This document shows, in pieces, positions 33,291-48,100 of a stretch of 64,000 nt of DNA. The notes beneath the pieces are model-generated. The model was not told the origin of the DNA, did not search any database, and saw nothing but the letters and a program-made list of their open reading frames with translations. The stretch comes from Mytilus trossulus (taxonomy: Eukaryota; Mollusca; Bivalvia; Mytilida; Mytilidae), in contig NC_086375.1 of NCBI RefSeq assembly GCF_036588685.1, positions 41,447,270 to 41,511,269 on the forward strand, written 5' to 3'. How positions within the stretch are numbered: the first letter of the stretch is position 1; the number at the start of each line of letters is the position of its first letter. The translations under genes were made by a program, and so were the position numbers.

Positions 33291-36102
33291 AATGCATTTA
33301 TGTTTTTGTATCACTATTTGTAATATTACTATATTATACATAATAATCAAGATTACATATGAGTCAATGATATTTGGGGGAAACAGCAGGCCAAATACAC
33401 AAATACAAAAGACAAAGAGCACAAATAAACCGGTGTCAGTATATTATATCTAGATTTGATTTAAAGGAAGCAAGGACCGATTTTGTAATGAAGTAAAAAG
33501 AATATGTCTTACGTTGTTCTTTCGACACCAAATTAACACAAAAAGCCAAACAAAACAATGTTACATTGATGGGTCTGCAGGAATACTCAACGAAAACTTT
33601 TAACAAACGTTTGTGTTTTCATTAACTGTCATTCATAACAGTTGACTTACACCCACTTCTTTTATATTTTGGTGGATAATTGTCCAGTAAGTTTATATAT
33701 GACAGTTCATTCGAGATTCCAAATAATTTTGTTGATATTTATTCCTAAGGAATTTAGGTTTATTTCGTCGTTTGGTCACACCTCAATTTTTGGAAAATAT
33801 CTTTTTTGTCTGGCAGTTCAATATCACAACATATTATGCAAGGATTCATATGATCAGTATCTTTGATGGCATATCTAAATGATATGTTTATAAATTGTCT
33901 GTTCGGTCAAAATTACTATTAGAAAAACCTCTAAAACAGTTTGTTAAAAGTATGATTAACTTTGTTAAATGAAGCTGTTTTGACAACATATAAATTAATA
34001 TGCATGCAACACGAGAGTCACGTATGTATATCAACCAAGGTCAAAGCAAGAAAGTCACACGTGTAAAGTCTAAAACTTTGAAATGTCCTCGCATATATAC
34101 CAAAAATTAGTCTAAACATAGCTCTTTGACTTAAATAGTTACAGTGGATGTTAACAAAGCATGCAATCAACCAATCATTATTTATTAATCCCTTGTCAAC
34201 GTGTAGTTTATCATTCTACCACGAGTTAATACCTGTACCAAGTCAGGAATATGACAGTTTTTGTCCATTCGTTTTCGATGTGTTTTGTCATTTGATTTTC
34301 CTCTAAGCTCAGTATTTTTGTAATTTGACTTTTTGTTCTTTAAATATTTTGGTTTTCCATATGTTGATGTTGGTTTTTTTTCAGTGTGAACACAACAATG
34401 GTTTAACAATGATTTGATAGTGAAAAATGCAAGGAATATATAATTGTTTCTACCAATATATCAGAACAGTTTTTTTCTATAGGAACAGTAACATAATATT
34501 TTTAATCGGAAAGATGCTATGGCAAAGCACCTGGTATATTCTAATTAACATTGATTGTGTATATAAGACGTGATTAAATTATGTGTATAAAAAGTATAAA
34601 AAATATATTTGTTAATAAATTGTTAGGGTACAACACAATTTGATGATATTGAATGCTTGCGATTGTTGGTACATTCAAAATTGCAAGTGGAGTAAAATGA
34701 TTTGCTAAATTCGCCTACTGAACCAAAAAAGGTCTTATCACACATTGAATATGAGAAAACACAAATAATCTCCAGGTGATTGATATATTACCCAGTAAGG
34801 AAAGTAGATTGATTAATTGATTTTAATTACTTTCTGTCCAGTAGCAACTATTTAATGAATATTAAGGATTACAGGAGAGCAAAAGGTGACATGAACACTA
34901 ACATATATCTAAAATTATCTAAGTTAATGTTACGCCTAGATAATGAATTAAAGACGGAATACCAGACACGAATTACCACATCTGATGTCTCACTGCATCA
35001 AAATGAACAACACGACTAACAACTATGTATTAATAATTTATTCTTTAAAAAGTCCACAGTCCACTTATCATCAAAAAGAACTGCTCCTTTTTTAATGTAT
35101 TTTTTTGTAATGTTTCGTAGATGTTGTGGGTTGTTATTTTGATTTTGATTATATACCTATCTATTTCTTTCATTTTCTTCTGGTCTCTCCTGACTTATCA
35201 ACGTTAGTTGTCAGTATGCATGTCAAGTTTTATATGAGTCATCATTATATGATCAAAAACATTCATTTTTAAGTCCGAAATATTATTGTCTAAAAGCGTT
35301 TGATAGCACGGACATCTACATTCCACAAAATTAGCTAAAAGTCCCTTAAATGAACAAATCAAACCATGCCGGCCGCTACACAGATATTTTAGTTATAGAC
35401 TAAATTATTAACTCGATAACAAATATATTCTGCAATTTAATCTTTAAACATGCGAATCTACCAAAATGCGCAATTAAGAATGACTAATACGAACATTTTA
35501 GCATAAGCAATTAAAAATGATTTTTTGAACTATTTGAACTTTTGTATAGTGAACATTTCTGCTATAAAATTAATAGTTCATGTTTATTGTATCTAGAGAA
35601 TATAGCCATATATCATAGGAAACAAAAGTGCAATATTTAAAACAAGTCAAATAAGCCGTAAAAAGTTACCAAATCCAACTTTCAAGTGTTCACGCTTTTA
35701 AAGAAAATACAAAACAATAAAACAACAAATCCAGTGAAATATGATATTGTACACTTAAAAGTTAAAATCATATAGTATATTTCGAAATATAAAAAAAAAA
35801 TAGAATTGTGTAATAAGCAAATTTACTAATACTTCATTATTTATTATAAAATTATGAATGAAACACTAGATGAAGTCCTTGGTCGATTATGAACTGCTTT
35901 TTTTTGTGCAAGAATATAATTTTCTGTTATTTTAACAGGAAGTATCAAAACTACTAATGAAGTGAGAAAAAAGAATGTTTATTTCCTTTGCATCAGAGTA
36001 TTTACTGTAGATTACATACTATTGTTGTGTAAGAAAAGACAACAAAACTGTATTGCAGTAAAAATAAATACTTTTTGGTAACATATGGTTCCTTCCATTT
36101 AC
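33291..36102. other. Upstream of gene II; one repeat fragment, otherwise nothing recognised
   Basis: 34205-34330 is a reverse fragment of the 'cctgacttggta' repeat. The remaining 2.6 kb shows no coding or named repeat. The segment next to the gene must hold its promoter. Confidence 0.4.
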
Positions 36103-36110
36103 TATATAAA
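36103..36110 (+). promoter_or_regulatory. TATA box of gene II
   Basis: TATATAAA lies 36 bp before the start codon, which puts transcription start near 36133-36140 and leaves a very short 5' UTR. The spacing suits a strongly expressed secretory gene. Confidence 0.6.
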
Positions 36111-36145
36111 CCGAGCTCTATAGTAGAGACATCATATCCTCAATA

Positions 36146-36191
36146 ATGGCTCGAGGGATATGCATACTCCTTTTGGTGGTAGTAGCGGCAG
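36146..36191 (+). CDS. Gene II exon 1: start and signal peptide
   Basis: MARGICILLLVVVAA, then a split codon. It is the first ATG after a TATA box and the only one leading into a hydrophobic core. Donor gtaatg. Confidence 0.83.
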
Positions 36192-39100
36192 GTAATGCAA
36201 TCAATATTTCAGTAATGCTTGGCTCTGAATATTATAATTTCAAAATGTCCGAAAACTTTATTTTTAAAACTTTCTGATTAACATTGGTACGTCATCTCAA
36301 GTATATAAGTCAACTATTTTCTCTAAGAATTCAAAAAGCCACGCTCATTTTTAAAAAGATATTCTTTAAGATAAGTAAACGTTTTATTACTTGAAACATA
36401 TTTATAATTCATATACTAAACTAACGGATAAAACTCATGCTTTTCGCGTTTCAATGCAAATATTCATTAATTTTTAGTTTTTTAATGGAATTGAGTTATT
36501 TCATGCATATTCTGAACGAAAAAGTAACCATCAAGTAAATAGGCATTGTCTGCAAGGATCAATCCAGATTGACGGTGGTTCATTTTTACAATAAATATAA
36601 AATTAGTATATAGGTGATTAGAAAAATCCTAGCTAGCAACAAAACACTGGTGGAAGTAAAATGGAAAGAAAAACTGAGAAAGTCTTAATTTCGTGATATT
36701 TTTATTTAAACCAACCCTCCTTACACTCTTTCAACCTTCAGGAAATATCATTTAGCACACAATTACAATTAACCATTGTACGTGTGTAAAAATAACTCTA
36801 TTTAAATTAAACCTAATTGACCGAGTAATTCGAACGTCTATGAAAGCTAAAAGTGAAATCACGTACCATGAGTGAAATGCATGCTGAGAGTAGCAACATT
36901 AACAGATTTTCTCTTTAATACGAATGTCGAAACTATATGTAACCCTTTTTGTTAGTTTCCTAAATTTCAATACCGTTAACACTCCAAACTGTGTACACAT
37001 GTTGTCCACATACAGTAAATCAGTCTTTTATATTTTTCATCAGTGTCCACATCCGGGTACGGCAGTTATGAAAGTTATGATACTTCAGAATATAGCGGTA
37101 AGTATGATAATTGTATATGTCATATAAAACAATGGATATTTTAGATTTTAGGTGAGGGGGGTCCTATTTAGAACTTAAACTGAATATCAAAGTTATTTCC
37201 GGTTTTTAATTCAATTTGTTATTTGTTAATAATTCCTTGTAAGTTAAAATTCATTTTATTTCTTAAAAATGTTATAGTAAATGAGTATATTAGACAAATG
37301 CAAATTATTTTTTTTTTTTTATTTTTTTTTTTTTAAAAGCAAATTATTAAGCTAACAAAGGAAATGCATTTCAGAATTCATTTAATACAAAATGACCTAA
37401 AATTATTTTATTTTGTTTTTTAAGGGTATCCTATCCACACTAGCGTCGTAACCCGACATTCGAGTCATCACAGTTATCATGGAGTGTCATACTACAAAAG
37501 ATACCATGGATTCAAGATAAGCCATCGTAGATTTTCTTACCATGGACTCGGTAATTTAATGTAGATTTACTACACAACAAGTCAAAGCACATTCTCTCCG
37601 CAATATCAGTTGTTGTCTTATTCTGTAAAAAACTCATATTGTCTGAAAAGAGTAAAAGATAAATAAAAATATCTGAAAAAAACAAAACTAATTCAAATAA
37701 ATCGTTGCTAAACATTATTGATATCCGCTCTTTGGTCGGTTAGTTGTCTCTTTGACACATTTCTCATTTACCTTTTTTTTTTACAAAGATGTAAAATCTG
37801 TGAATTCCAAAACCTAGCCCAATGTGAACCGATGAATATTTTCATTTTAATTTAGGATACAAACTGAGATGTGGAAAGAGCCGATTTTACCGACTCTGGA
37901 GACGTTGTTATGGTAAATACCATAGCAGAACTCGTTGTTTTGGAGTATTTAGAACACGACATCTCTTTAGTCTCTATAAAGGTAACTTAACGATAAAACT
38001 AGTGACTGCATTCAATCATAAAAAAATAGCTATCGAACTTTGAAATGAGCATTTTGTTTTAATCGCGATATGAAAAGTAAAAAAGGGTATTGACAGATAA
38101 TTCACAAATAGACCCTTTTCTTTTAAAGCCTATAATTTCTTTTGTGCTTTTTTGTTACGTTTTTATTTTTATTAATGCGTTATTGAGATAATTTCAAAGT
38201 GTTGACTGCTGTACCCCAATTATTGGACAAGTTTACCTATTCTATATCTTTGTTTTGTTGTCAATTTAATGCAATTGATACGACTGTCATATAAGTGAGA
38301 GGTTTAGCTAGCTATGAAACAAGGTTTCATTTACCATTTTCTTATTACTGATTACAGTTAAGCATTTATAATCTGTTTTTGCCGATTAAATTAAAAAATT
38401 CTAAGTTAAACAATTTCTTACTTAGTTATAAAATGCTGTAGTTATCATTGCAACTGTGAATGATTTAAGAAACCACTGAATACTTTACAGTTAAAATTCA
38501 ACAGAGGGGACAACAAGTAACATCATTTCAATATATTTAATTTCAATGACGCATTTTGATTTTTTTTATACTCTTAAGTATTTTATCAAAACTAGAATAT
38601 TTGATCAAGCTAATCAATATTTGAATCAACTATTGGATGACTCGCCAAAGTGTTTTTTTTTATAAAAATACTGTGTAAATAATGTTCGTTTACAATTTTA
38701 CCTTACTAAACATGTGAATTTTAGAGTGTATCTAACGAGAATAAGATTGTCTTCACATAACTTATTTGTTGAAATAGAACGATATCACGGTGTTAATAGA
38801 TCAGAATGAAAATGTACTCTCTGTACTTTAAATACAATAGAAGACGAGTTTCATTTCATTTTACAGTGTGATTGTTATAATGCAATTAGGAGACAGTATA
38901 TTAAGCCATATTATTATAAGCGTCCATCGTCATTTAAGCTTATACTGTTGTTGAGCACAGAACATGTAAAAGACATATGTAACCTTTGTAAATTTCTTTT
39001 CCATGCATTTAAACGTAGAACAGACATATTATAAGTTACCAATACTTACTACAGATTATTATTCTTCTTGGATGTATTCATTTATCAATTATATATGTTT

Positions 39101-42100
39101 TATGTATTTATTTATGATATATTGTATTTGCATATATATTATATTTGTACTGATGAGCATCATTTGCTCAAAGTAATAAAGAATTGAATATTTCAAATCA
39201 TAATTATCTCTTTCGTGACTTAACCAAATACTTATATTCATTGAAACAAAGGTCATGGATATGGGGGAGGCTATCTTAGTTATTACAGAAAATATCATGG
39301 ATTTAAACTCCGACACAACAGATTTTTCTATGGCGGTCATGGTAAGTATTTTAGTAATTGTTTCTACTGTTTCCTTTATTTATTTTTCACGATGAATCGT
39401 ATTGCTTGGATTTAAATCGTAGAAATAGAATGAAACTTGTTTTGTAGTATATGAAAATAGTAAGTGTTTATGCTGAATATCTGTATCATTGGTAATCATA
39501 CATCACACGGCATTCTTAATTTTCCATAATATACAAAAATATAAAATGTACAACATTTTAAAAAGAATATACCGACTTTCCTTGTTAATTTATTTTTATG
39601 TCTGTTTAGCTGTCATAAAAAGATGAAACTAATTTCCTGATACAAACGATGCATACAAAAATCATTAATTTCAGGATATAAATTGAGATGTGCAAGGAGA
39701 CGATTTTACAGAAGCTGGACGGGTTGTTACAGAAGATATCACAGTAGAAGTCGTTGTTTTGGATATCTGAGGAAAAGACATCTGTTTGGACTTTATCATA
39801 GAGGTATTACATTTTGACGTGTTTGTTAACATATAGAATAAGTTAATTGACTATTTGAATTAATTTTGTATTTATTGTTTGAAACTGAAAGTAAATGTTT
39901 ATCTTATTCTTTCCGAGCATAAGCATTCCTTACACATTTGCATATTGTACATTACCGTTTTGTCATATGATGTTTAGTATGATTTTGTCTTGAAGCCATT
40001 GTTTTCAATTATTCAAACTAAAGAGAATCTTGAGTCCTCTAGTTATAATATTGAAGGTTCTTAATTCATAAACCTAAAAACTTACTAGATACATATTTTT
40101 TCAATTCAATTTGTCCAAATTAGTGTACATGTATTGAAAAATAAGTAGTGTATTTGATGACGTGATCATGAGATGATAAGGGCAAGTTTGATATAATGTC
40201 CTACTACAGAATGCTTTAAACTATATTTTAACTACAGTGATATAGATATAGGAAGATGTGATGTGAGTGCCAATGAGACAACTCTCCATCCAAATAACAA
40301 TTTGAAAAGTAAACCATTATAGGTTAAAGTATGTATTGTGTAAGTCATGCTAATTTTAGACATAAATATCTACTTTTTTGTTGATCTTTATGTTCTTTTT
40401 TCTTTTCATATAAAGCAGGTTACAGAACTGTACACACTCATACGAAATATAGCTATAGCTATTATAGAAGTCATCATGGATTCAGCATAAGACATAGTAG
40501 ATTTACTTATCATGGAGTTTGTAAGTTTGTTACTGGAATACCATTTCTTAAGTACCATGGAACATCTGGAATATAAACCAAAAATAGTAAACGCTTTATT
40601 TGTATAAAATAATAGAATATTTATGAAAAATACAAATAAACTCATTAATGATACAAGAATGAAAACAAAAATGTACACCAGACTTGTGTTTCGTTTACAA
40701 AAGACACATATGTAACGATTGTGAAAAGAGTAAAATGGCTTAATAAAGTCTGAAGGTGCAGAGCATTTAGAACCCATATTCCGAAAAGCGTTGTCGTTGC
40801 CAAAAACAGTTAGGATAATATATTCCCGGCGTAGAAAACCCTTATTATTTTGAAAACATATAAGGTCTTGAAAACACGTATTAAAAAAATATTTTCTAGT
40901 GTTTAGTGTTTCAGTTCTTGCATCTAGATGAAATAAGATTTTTCTTTCTTTCAAAAACTAAGTACTTGTTTTTTTTAATTATATAGATTTGTTTAAGTAT
41001 TTACCTTTGTATTACATAAGAAAAAGATGATATCTTATTACAGCATACCGACTGAAATGTAGCAGCACCCGATTTTACAGACTTTGGAGCAATTGCTATG
41101 ATCACTATCATAGTGTAGGAACCTGTTTTGGACGACTGAGAAGCCAACATCTGTTCTATAGATACGTTGGAGGTATATTCGTTAGCGATATATGAAGACA
41201 AATTTCATCTGTGCTTTTCAATTTGTTTTTTTTTATATACTTGCCTTAGATCGTTAAATAAACTACATTCCTGGTTTCATTCAGGAAATCACATTGTAAT
41301 ACATGAATACACTTATCATTCCTTTTTGTTTTGATTATTTTATTAAAAAATGGTCTATGTTAATAAATGTTTATATAGAAAAGCGCTTCACAAGCATGAA
41401 GTTAGTAAACGTGTTTTTTCAATATTTTACAGGTAGCTCATACGGGGGCATTTTTGGTGGTCACAGACACACGAAATACAGTTATAGCTATTACAGAAGT
41501 CATCATGGTTTTAGCATAAGTCATAGCAGATTTTCTTATCATGGAGTTTGTAAGTTGTTACTTAAAATATTTATCATTAAACAGAAAATGAAAGAAGAAC
41601 ATCGATATATGAATCAAATTAGATGATATTTTGTTTGTTTCAAGTAATAAGAATATCATTGCAGTATATAGATAAATCCACCTTGATTAATATGTTGTAC
41701 GTAATTTTTTCCCTTCAAGACTTTTCAGTCACTGCTGTACAAAAAAAAGTCAAAATGACAAATAAAGTTACGAAATAAGAGAGCTTTGACCAATTGAAAT
41801 TCTGAAACGTTTTTTACAATTTCTGCTTCGATAATCTCTTCAATGGATAGAATATCTGTAGTATTTCGAAAACATTGTATGTTTTTGCACAGGTACTAGA
41901 TCAAGGACTAATCAAACCAACATCAAGTCTTTTAAAAATGTTACATGAATTTCAGTTGTTCTAGCGCAATACCAAATAATGTCTTGTGTTTTGATTTTCA
42001 GCGTTTGTACTAAGTTAATAAAAAAATATTTATTTTCAAAGTTTAAAATGTTGTTTACTGTTTTTGTTATATAGACATGCTTAAGCATCCAACAGAGTAA

Positions 42101-45100
42101 CACATATTTAATTACAGCATATCAACTGAAATGTAGCAGCACCCGATTCTACAGACTTTGGAGTAATTGCTATGATCATTACCATAGTGTAGGAACCTGT
42201 TTTGGACGACTTAGAAGACAACATCTGTTCTATAGATACGACGTTGGAGGTATATTCGTTAGCGATATATTGAGACAAATTATAAAATCTCTGCGTTTTC
42301 ATTTTTATGCCCCACCTACAATAGTAGAGGGGCATTATTTTTTCTGGTCTGTGTGTTCGTTCGTCCGTTCGTTCTTCCGTTCGTTCGACCGTCCGTCCGT
42401 CTGTTCGTTCGTCCATCTGTTACAATTCAGGTTACAGTTTTTGGTCAATGTAGTTTTTGATGAAGTTGAAGTCAAATCAACTTGAAACTTAGTATACATG
42501 TTCCCTTTGATAAGATCATTCTAATTTTAATGCCAAATTAGAGAGTATACTCCAATTTCACGGTCCAGTAAACATAGAAAATGATAGTGCGAGTGGGGCA
42601 TCCGTGTACTGTGGACACATTCTTGTTTATATATATATATAATAGTACTTAAAAATAATAGGCATAAAAATCAAAAGAATAAATTCATAGGTTAATAAAT
42701 TCTTCCAAGGTTAATTTTAGGGACTTACCTCAGATGCAAATAAGTTCAAAGATTTATGTTCACTGTAATAAATGACTTTAAATTTAAATACAATTATAAA
42801 TGTTTTTTGTTTTGAATTGAACATGACAAGTTGAATTATGTTAACAAATATTTACAGCTAGCTTATATGGTGGCATTTTTGGTGGACACAGTCACACGAA
42901 ATATAGCTATAGATATTACAGAAGTCATCATGGGTTCAGCATTAGTCATAGCAGATTTTCTTATCATGGTGTTTGTAAGTTGTTACTAACAATATCCATT
43001 ATTCATTAGAAAATCAAAAATAGACATCGAAATGAGAATCAAATTAGTTGACGCTATGTTTGTTTAAAGTAATAAGAATATTCCATTTAAAGTAATAAGA
43101 ATATTCCATTTAAAGTAATAAGAATATTTTAGCATAAGTCATAGCAGATTTTCTTATCATGGAGTTTGTAAGTTGTTACTTAAAATATTTATCATTTAAC
43201 AGAAAATGAAAGAAGAACATCGATATATGAATCAAATTAGATGATATTTTGTTTGTTTCAAGTAATAAGAATATCATTGCAGTATATAGATAAAACCACC
43301 TTGATTAATATGTTGTACGTAATTTTTTCCCTTCAAGACTTTTCAGTCACTGCTGTACAAAAAAAAGTCAAAATGACAAATAAAGTTACGAAATAAGAGA
43401 GCTTTGACCAATTGAAATTCTGAAACGTTTTTTACAATTTCTGCTTCGATAATCTCTTCAATGGATAGAATATCTGTAGTATTTCGAAAACATTGTATGT
43501 TTTTGCACAGGTACTAGATCAAGGACTAATCAAACCAACATCAAGTCTTTTAAAAATGTTACATGAATTTCAGTTGTTCTAGCGCAATACCAAATAATGT
43601 CTTGTGTTTTGATTTTCAGCGTTTGTACTAAGTTAATAAAAAAATATTTATTTTCAAAGTTTAAAATGTTGTTTACTGTTTTTGTTATATAGACATGCTT
43701 AAGCATCCAACAGAGTAACACATATTTAATTACAGCATATCAACTGAAATGTAGCAGCACCCGATTCTACAGACTTTGGAGTAATTGCTATGATCATTAC
43801 CATAGTGTAGGAACCTGTTTTGGACGACTTAGAAGACAACATCTGTTCTATAGATACGACGTTGGAGGTATATTCGTTAGCGATATATTGAGACAAATTA
43901 TAAAATCTCTGCGTTTTCATTTTTATGCCCCACCTACAATAGTAGAGGGGCATTATTTTTTCTGGTCTGTGTGTTCGTTCGTCCGTTCGTTCTTCCGTTC
44001 GTTCGACCGTCCGTCCGTCTGTTCGTTCGTCCATCTGTTACAATTCAGGTTACAGTTTTTGGTCAATGTAGTTTTTGATGAAGTTGAAGTCAAATCAACT
44101 TGAAACTTAGTATACATGTTCCCTTTGATAAGATCATTCTAATTTTAATGCCAAATTAGAGAGTATACTCCAATTTCACGGTCCAGTAAACATAGAAAAT
44201 GATAGTGCGAGTGGGGCATCCGTGTACTGTGGACACATTCTTGTTTATATATATATATAATAGTACTTAAAAATAATAGGCATAAAAATCAAAAGAATAA
44301 ATTCATAGGTTAATAAATTCTTCCAAGGTTAATTTTAGGGACTTACCTCAGATGCAAATAAGTTCAAAGATTTATGTTCACTGTAATAAATGACTTTAAA
44401 TTTAAATACAATTATAAATGTTTTTTGTTTTGAATTGAACATGACAAGTTGAATTATGTTAACAAATATTTACAGCTAGCTTATATGGTGGCATTTTTGG
44501 TGGACACAGTCACACGAAATATAGCTATAGATATTACAGAAGTCATCATGGGTTCAGCATTAGTCATAGCAGATTTTCTTATCATGGTGTTTGTAAGTTG
44601 TTACTAACAATATCCATTATTCATTAGAAAATCAAAAATAGACATCGAAATGAGAATCAAATTAGTTGACGCTATGTTTGTTTAAAGTAATAAGAATATT
44701 CCATTTAAAGTAATAAGAATATTCCATTTAAAGTAATAAGAATATTCCATTTAAAGTAATAAGAATATTCCATTTAAAGTAATAAGAATATTCCATTTAA
44801 AGTAATAAGAATATTACATTTAAAGTAATAAGAATATTACATTTAAAGTAATAAGACTATTACAATCTTTATCAATTAACCCATCGAAAATACCAAGATT
44901 AACAGTTTGTATTTCAGTTGCGTGTGCCGTCGACGAAAGACTCACCAGTCATGTTTGAATTAAATAGTGAAAATGTCCCAAAAAAGACGTAATTAGAGGC
45001 ATTGAAATTAAAAAATTTGAAATGATTTCCATAATACCGATAGGCTATTCTTCTATTGTAGAATATTTGCAGCATTTCAAAAACATTTGATGTTTGGTAA

Positions 45101-48100
45101 ACCTCTACCACATCAAGGATAAATCAAGTCAGCAGAAAGTATCGAACTACAAACAAATATTTGGTTTTGTATTTTGTATTACAGGTATTGTATTAAAATA
45201 AAGAATTAATCATTTAAAAAAATAAATAAAAAAAGAAGTACTTTTTACATTAAATTGACGTGTAACAGTATTTTATAAAGTAATACCTAAGACAGAGATT
45301 ATATCTAATTACAGCATACCAACTGAAATGTAGCAGCACCCGATTCTACAGATTTTGGAGTAATTGCTATGATCACTATCATAGTGTAGGAACCTGTTTT
45401 GGACGACTTAGAAGACAACATCTGTTCTATAGATATGTCGGAGGTATGTATATTCGTTAACGCTTTTATATACAGACAACTTATAAGTTTCTGCTTTTTT
45501 TTTTATATATATACTTGGGAGAGAAAGTAAAAGATGATTAATTCCGAGGTTTATAAGTTCCAGAGTTAACAGGAAATCTAATCGAAAGCAACCTATTTGA
45601 AAGTCTTGCAATCACTGTAATAAATTACCGAAAGTTTTAATACAATTATTGATGTTTTTTGTTGTAAATTTTACGTGAAAAAATTATTTATGTTGACAAT
45701 TATATAAAGGTAGCTCATATGGTGGCAGTTTTGGTGGACATAGTCTCACGAAATATAGCTATAGCTATTACAGAAGTCATCATGGTTTCAGCATTAGACA
45801 TAACCGATTTTTGTATCATGGAGTTTGTAAGTTGATACAGAAATACCGATTATGCATTAGAAAATGTAAACAAAACATGAAATATGAATCAAATAAATGA
45901 CACTTTGCTCAATTAAAGATAGAAGAATTTCACAGCACTCTATTAATTAACAGATCGTAGATACTAGGATTAATATTTTAGCACACCAGACGCCAGCTTC
46001 GTCCATAAAAAGACTTCACAGTCACATTTGAATAAAAAAAAAGTCAAAATTACAAATTAAATTACAGAATTAAAGAGCATTGAGAAAGAAACAAATACTG
46101 CTTCAATAATCTATTCATGGGATAAACTATCTGTAATGTTCTAAAAAATACTTTTTAAAGTAAAAAGGTACCATATAAAGAATATTTTAGTTCAACAAAA
46201 AGTCATTTTGAAATGATTTTGCATTGATTTCAATTATTTAAGGAGCACAACCTGTCATTGATTTGTGCTTTGATTGTCAGATGCTGTAATTAGAAAAATT
46301 AAAATAACTATTTTGGAAGATAAAAAGGTTCATTATTATATTATGTTATGTAAACTTGCTAAACCAGTTAGCAGAGTAACACATTAAATAGTAATTTTTG
46401 ACTTTCAGCATACCGACTGAAGTGTAGCAGCACCCGGTTCTACAGACTTTGGAGTAATTGCTATGATCATTATCATAGTGTAGGAACCTGTTTTGGACGA
46501 CTTAGAAGACAACATCTGTTCTATAGATACGTAGGAGGTATATTCATTACCGATATATATATGAATTATAAACCTCTGGGTTTTCAAATTGGCTTTTATA
46601 TGTACTTGGGATTGAAAGTACAAGAAACTAAATTCCAAGGTTAATTAAGGGAATCGCATCGGCGCAACACATTTCAAAGTATTTTCCTCACTGTAATACA
46701 TGCCTATTAGTTTTTTATTACTTATTAATATTTTTATTTTGCTTAAAATGAGCTATGCTACATTCACAGGTAGCTCATATGGTGGCATTTTTGGTGGACA
46801 CAGTGTCACGAAATACAGCTATAGCTATTACAGAAGTCATCATGGTTTTAGCATTAGACATAACAGATTTTCTTATCATGGAGTTTGTAAGTTGTTATTA
46901 AAAATTAAAGGACATGAAGAAAAAAACATTCATTGACATATGAATCACAATAGTTGTCGCATTTGTTTGTTCAAAGTTAAAAGAATATCACTTCATCATA
47001 AGACTAAACCCATTATAGATTCCTGGATTTAAATGTTGTACATCAGATGCCAGTTCATTCTACAAAAAAAACTTAACAGTCACAGTTGAATAGAAAAAAG
47101 TCACAATGATGAATTACGAAATTAAAGAGAATTGAGAACCCAAACGTCTGACACGTTTTTCCAAATACTGCTTTGGTAATATATTCATGGGATAGAATAT
47201 TTATAGTATTTCAAAAACATACTTTGTTTTGTAAACATGAACCATATCAAGGAAAAATCATGCCAATAAAAATAAATAATGAAATGTTTCATCGATTTCA
47301 ATTATTTGAGGAATACAACCTAACATTGTCTTGTGTTTTGTCTTTCATATGATGCTATGATAAAGAAAATTATTATTTTCAAGTTTAAAAAATAAGATAT
47401 TTTATGTTCAAGCATTTATCAATGTTGAACAAATATTTGACTTTCAGCATACAGTCTGAAGTGTAGCAGCACCCGGTTCTACAGACTTTGGAGTAATTGC
47501 TATGATCATTATCATAGTGTAGGAACCTGTTTTGGACGACTCAGAAGACAACATCTGTTCTATAGATACGGTGCAGGTATGTTCGTTAAAGTATAAGTGA
47601 AATTATATATCTCTATGCTTCCAAAAAGTTTTATACTTGGGATAGAAAGAAAAAGTAAGTCAAATTCCAAATACAGAGTCATATGGTTAAGATACATCTT
47701 CTGTTATATATCAAAGATAAACGTTAGTGCATGGATTCGCCTCGGATGCAATCAATTTAAAATTCTTATGTTCACTTTAACAATTTTTCTATTTATAGTT
47801 AAAAACCTATTTTAACTGCTTTTATATTTTTTGTTTTACTTGACAAACTGATTTATGTTTATCAATTTAACAGGTAGCTTATATGGTGGCGTATTTGGAG
47901 TACATGGTCGCAGGAAATACAGCTATGGTTATTTCAAAAGCCATTTTGGATTCCAAATCAGACATAACAGATTTTTGTATCATGGAATTTGTAAGTTGAT
48001 CATCAATAACTCTTAAAAAAGTACAAATGAAAATGGCAAATTACAGAACGGTATTGACGAGTAATGAGGGCTCCAAATAAATTTCGAAATGATAATTGAT

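Larger units (their letters stand above)
41509..44744. repeat. 1618-bp tandem duplication within gene II
   Basis: Copy 1 is 41509-43126 and copy 2 is 43127-44744. Reading them side by side I noticed only two base differences. Each copy carries one B exon, one A exon and an 'atgccccacc' repeat. The junction joins a 23-bp minisatellite to the middle of an A exon. Confidence 0.9.

Noticed and set aside
40406..40954. 182-residue minus-strand open frame
   Set aside because: It is antisense to gene II exon 7 and its intron, has no recognisable motif, and the plus strand has a conserved exon there.
42108..42416. Minus-strand frame rich in DERTD repeats
   Set aside because: The repeat is the gttcgtccgttcg microsatellite head of a dispersed repeat read in reverse.
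43127..43167. A functional extra A exon
   Set aside because: It has a donor but no acceptor and includes only the exon's 3' third.
44680..44862. CRISPR-like array
   Set aside because: Units are contiguous without spacers and the genome is eukaryotic; it is a minisatellite.
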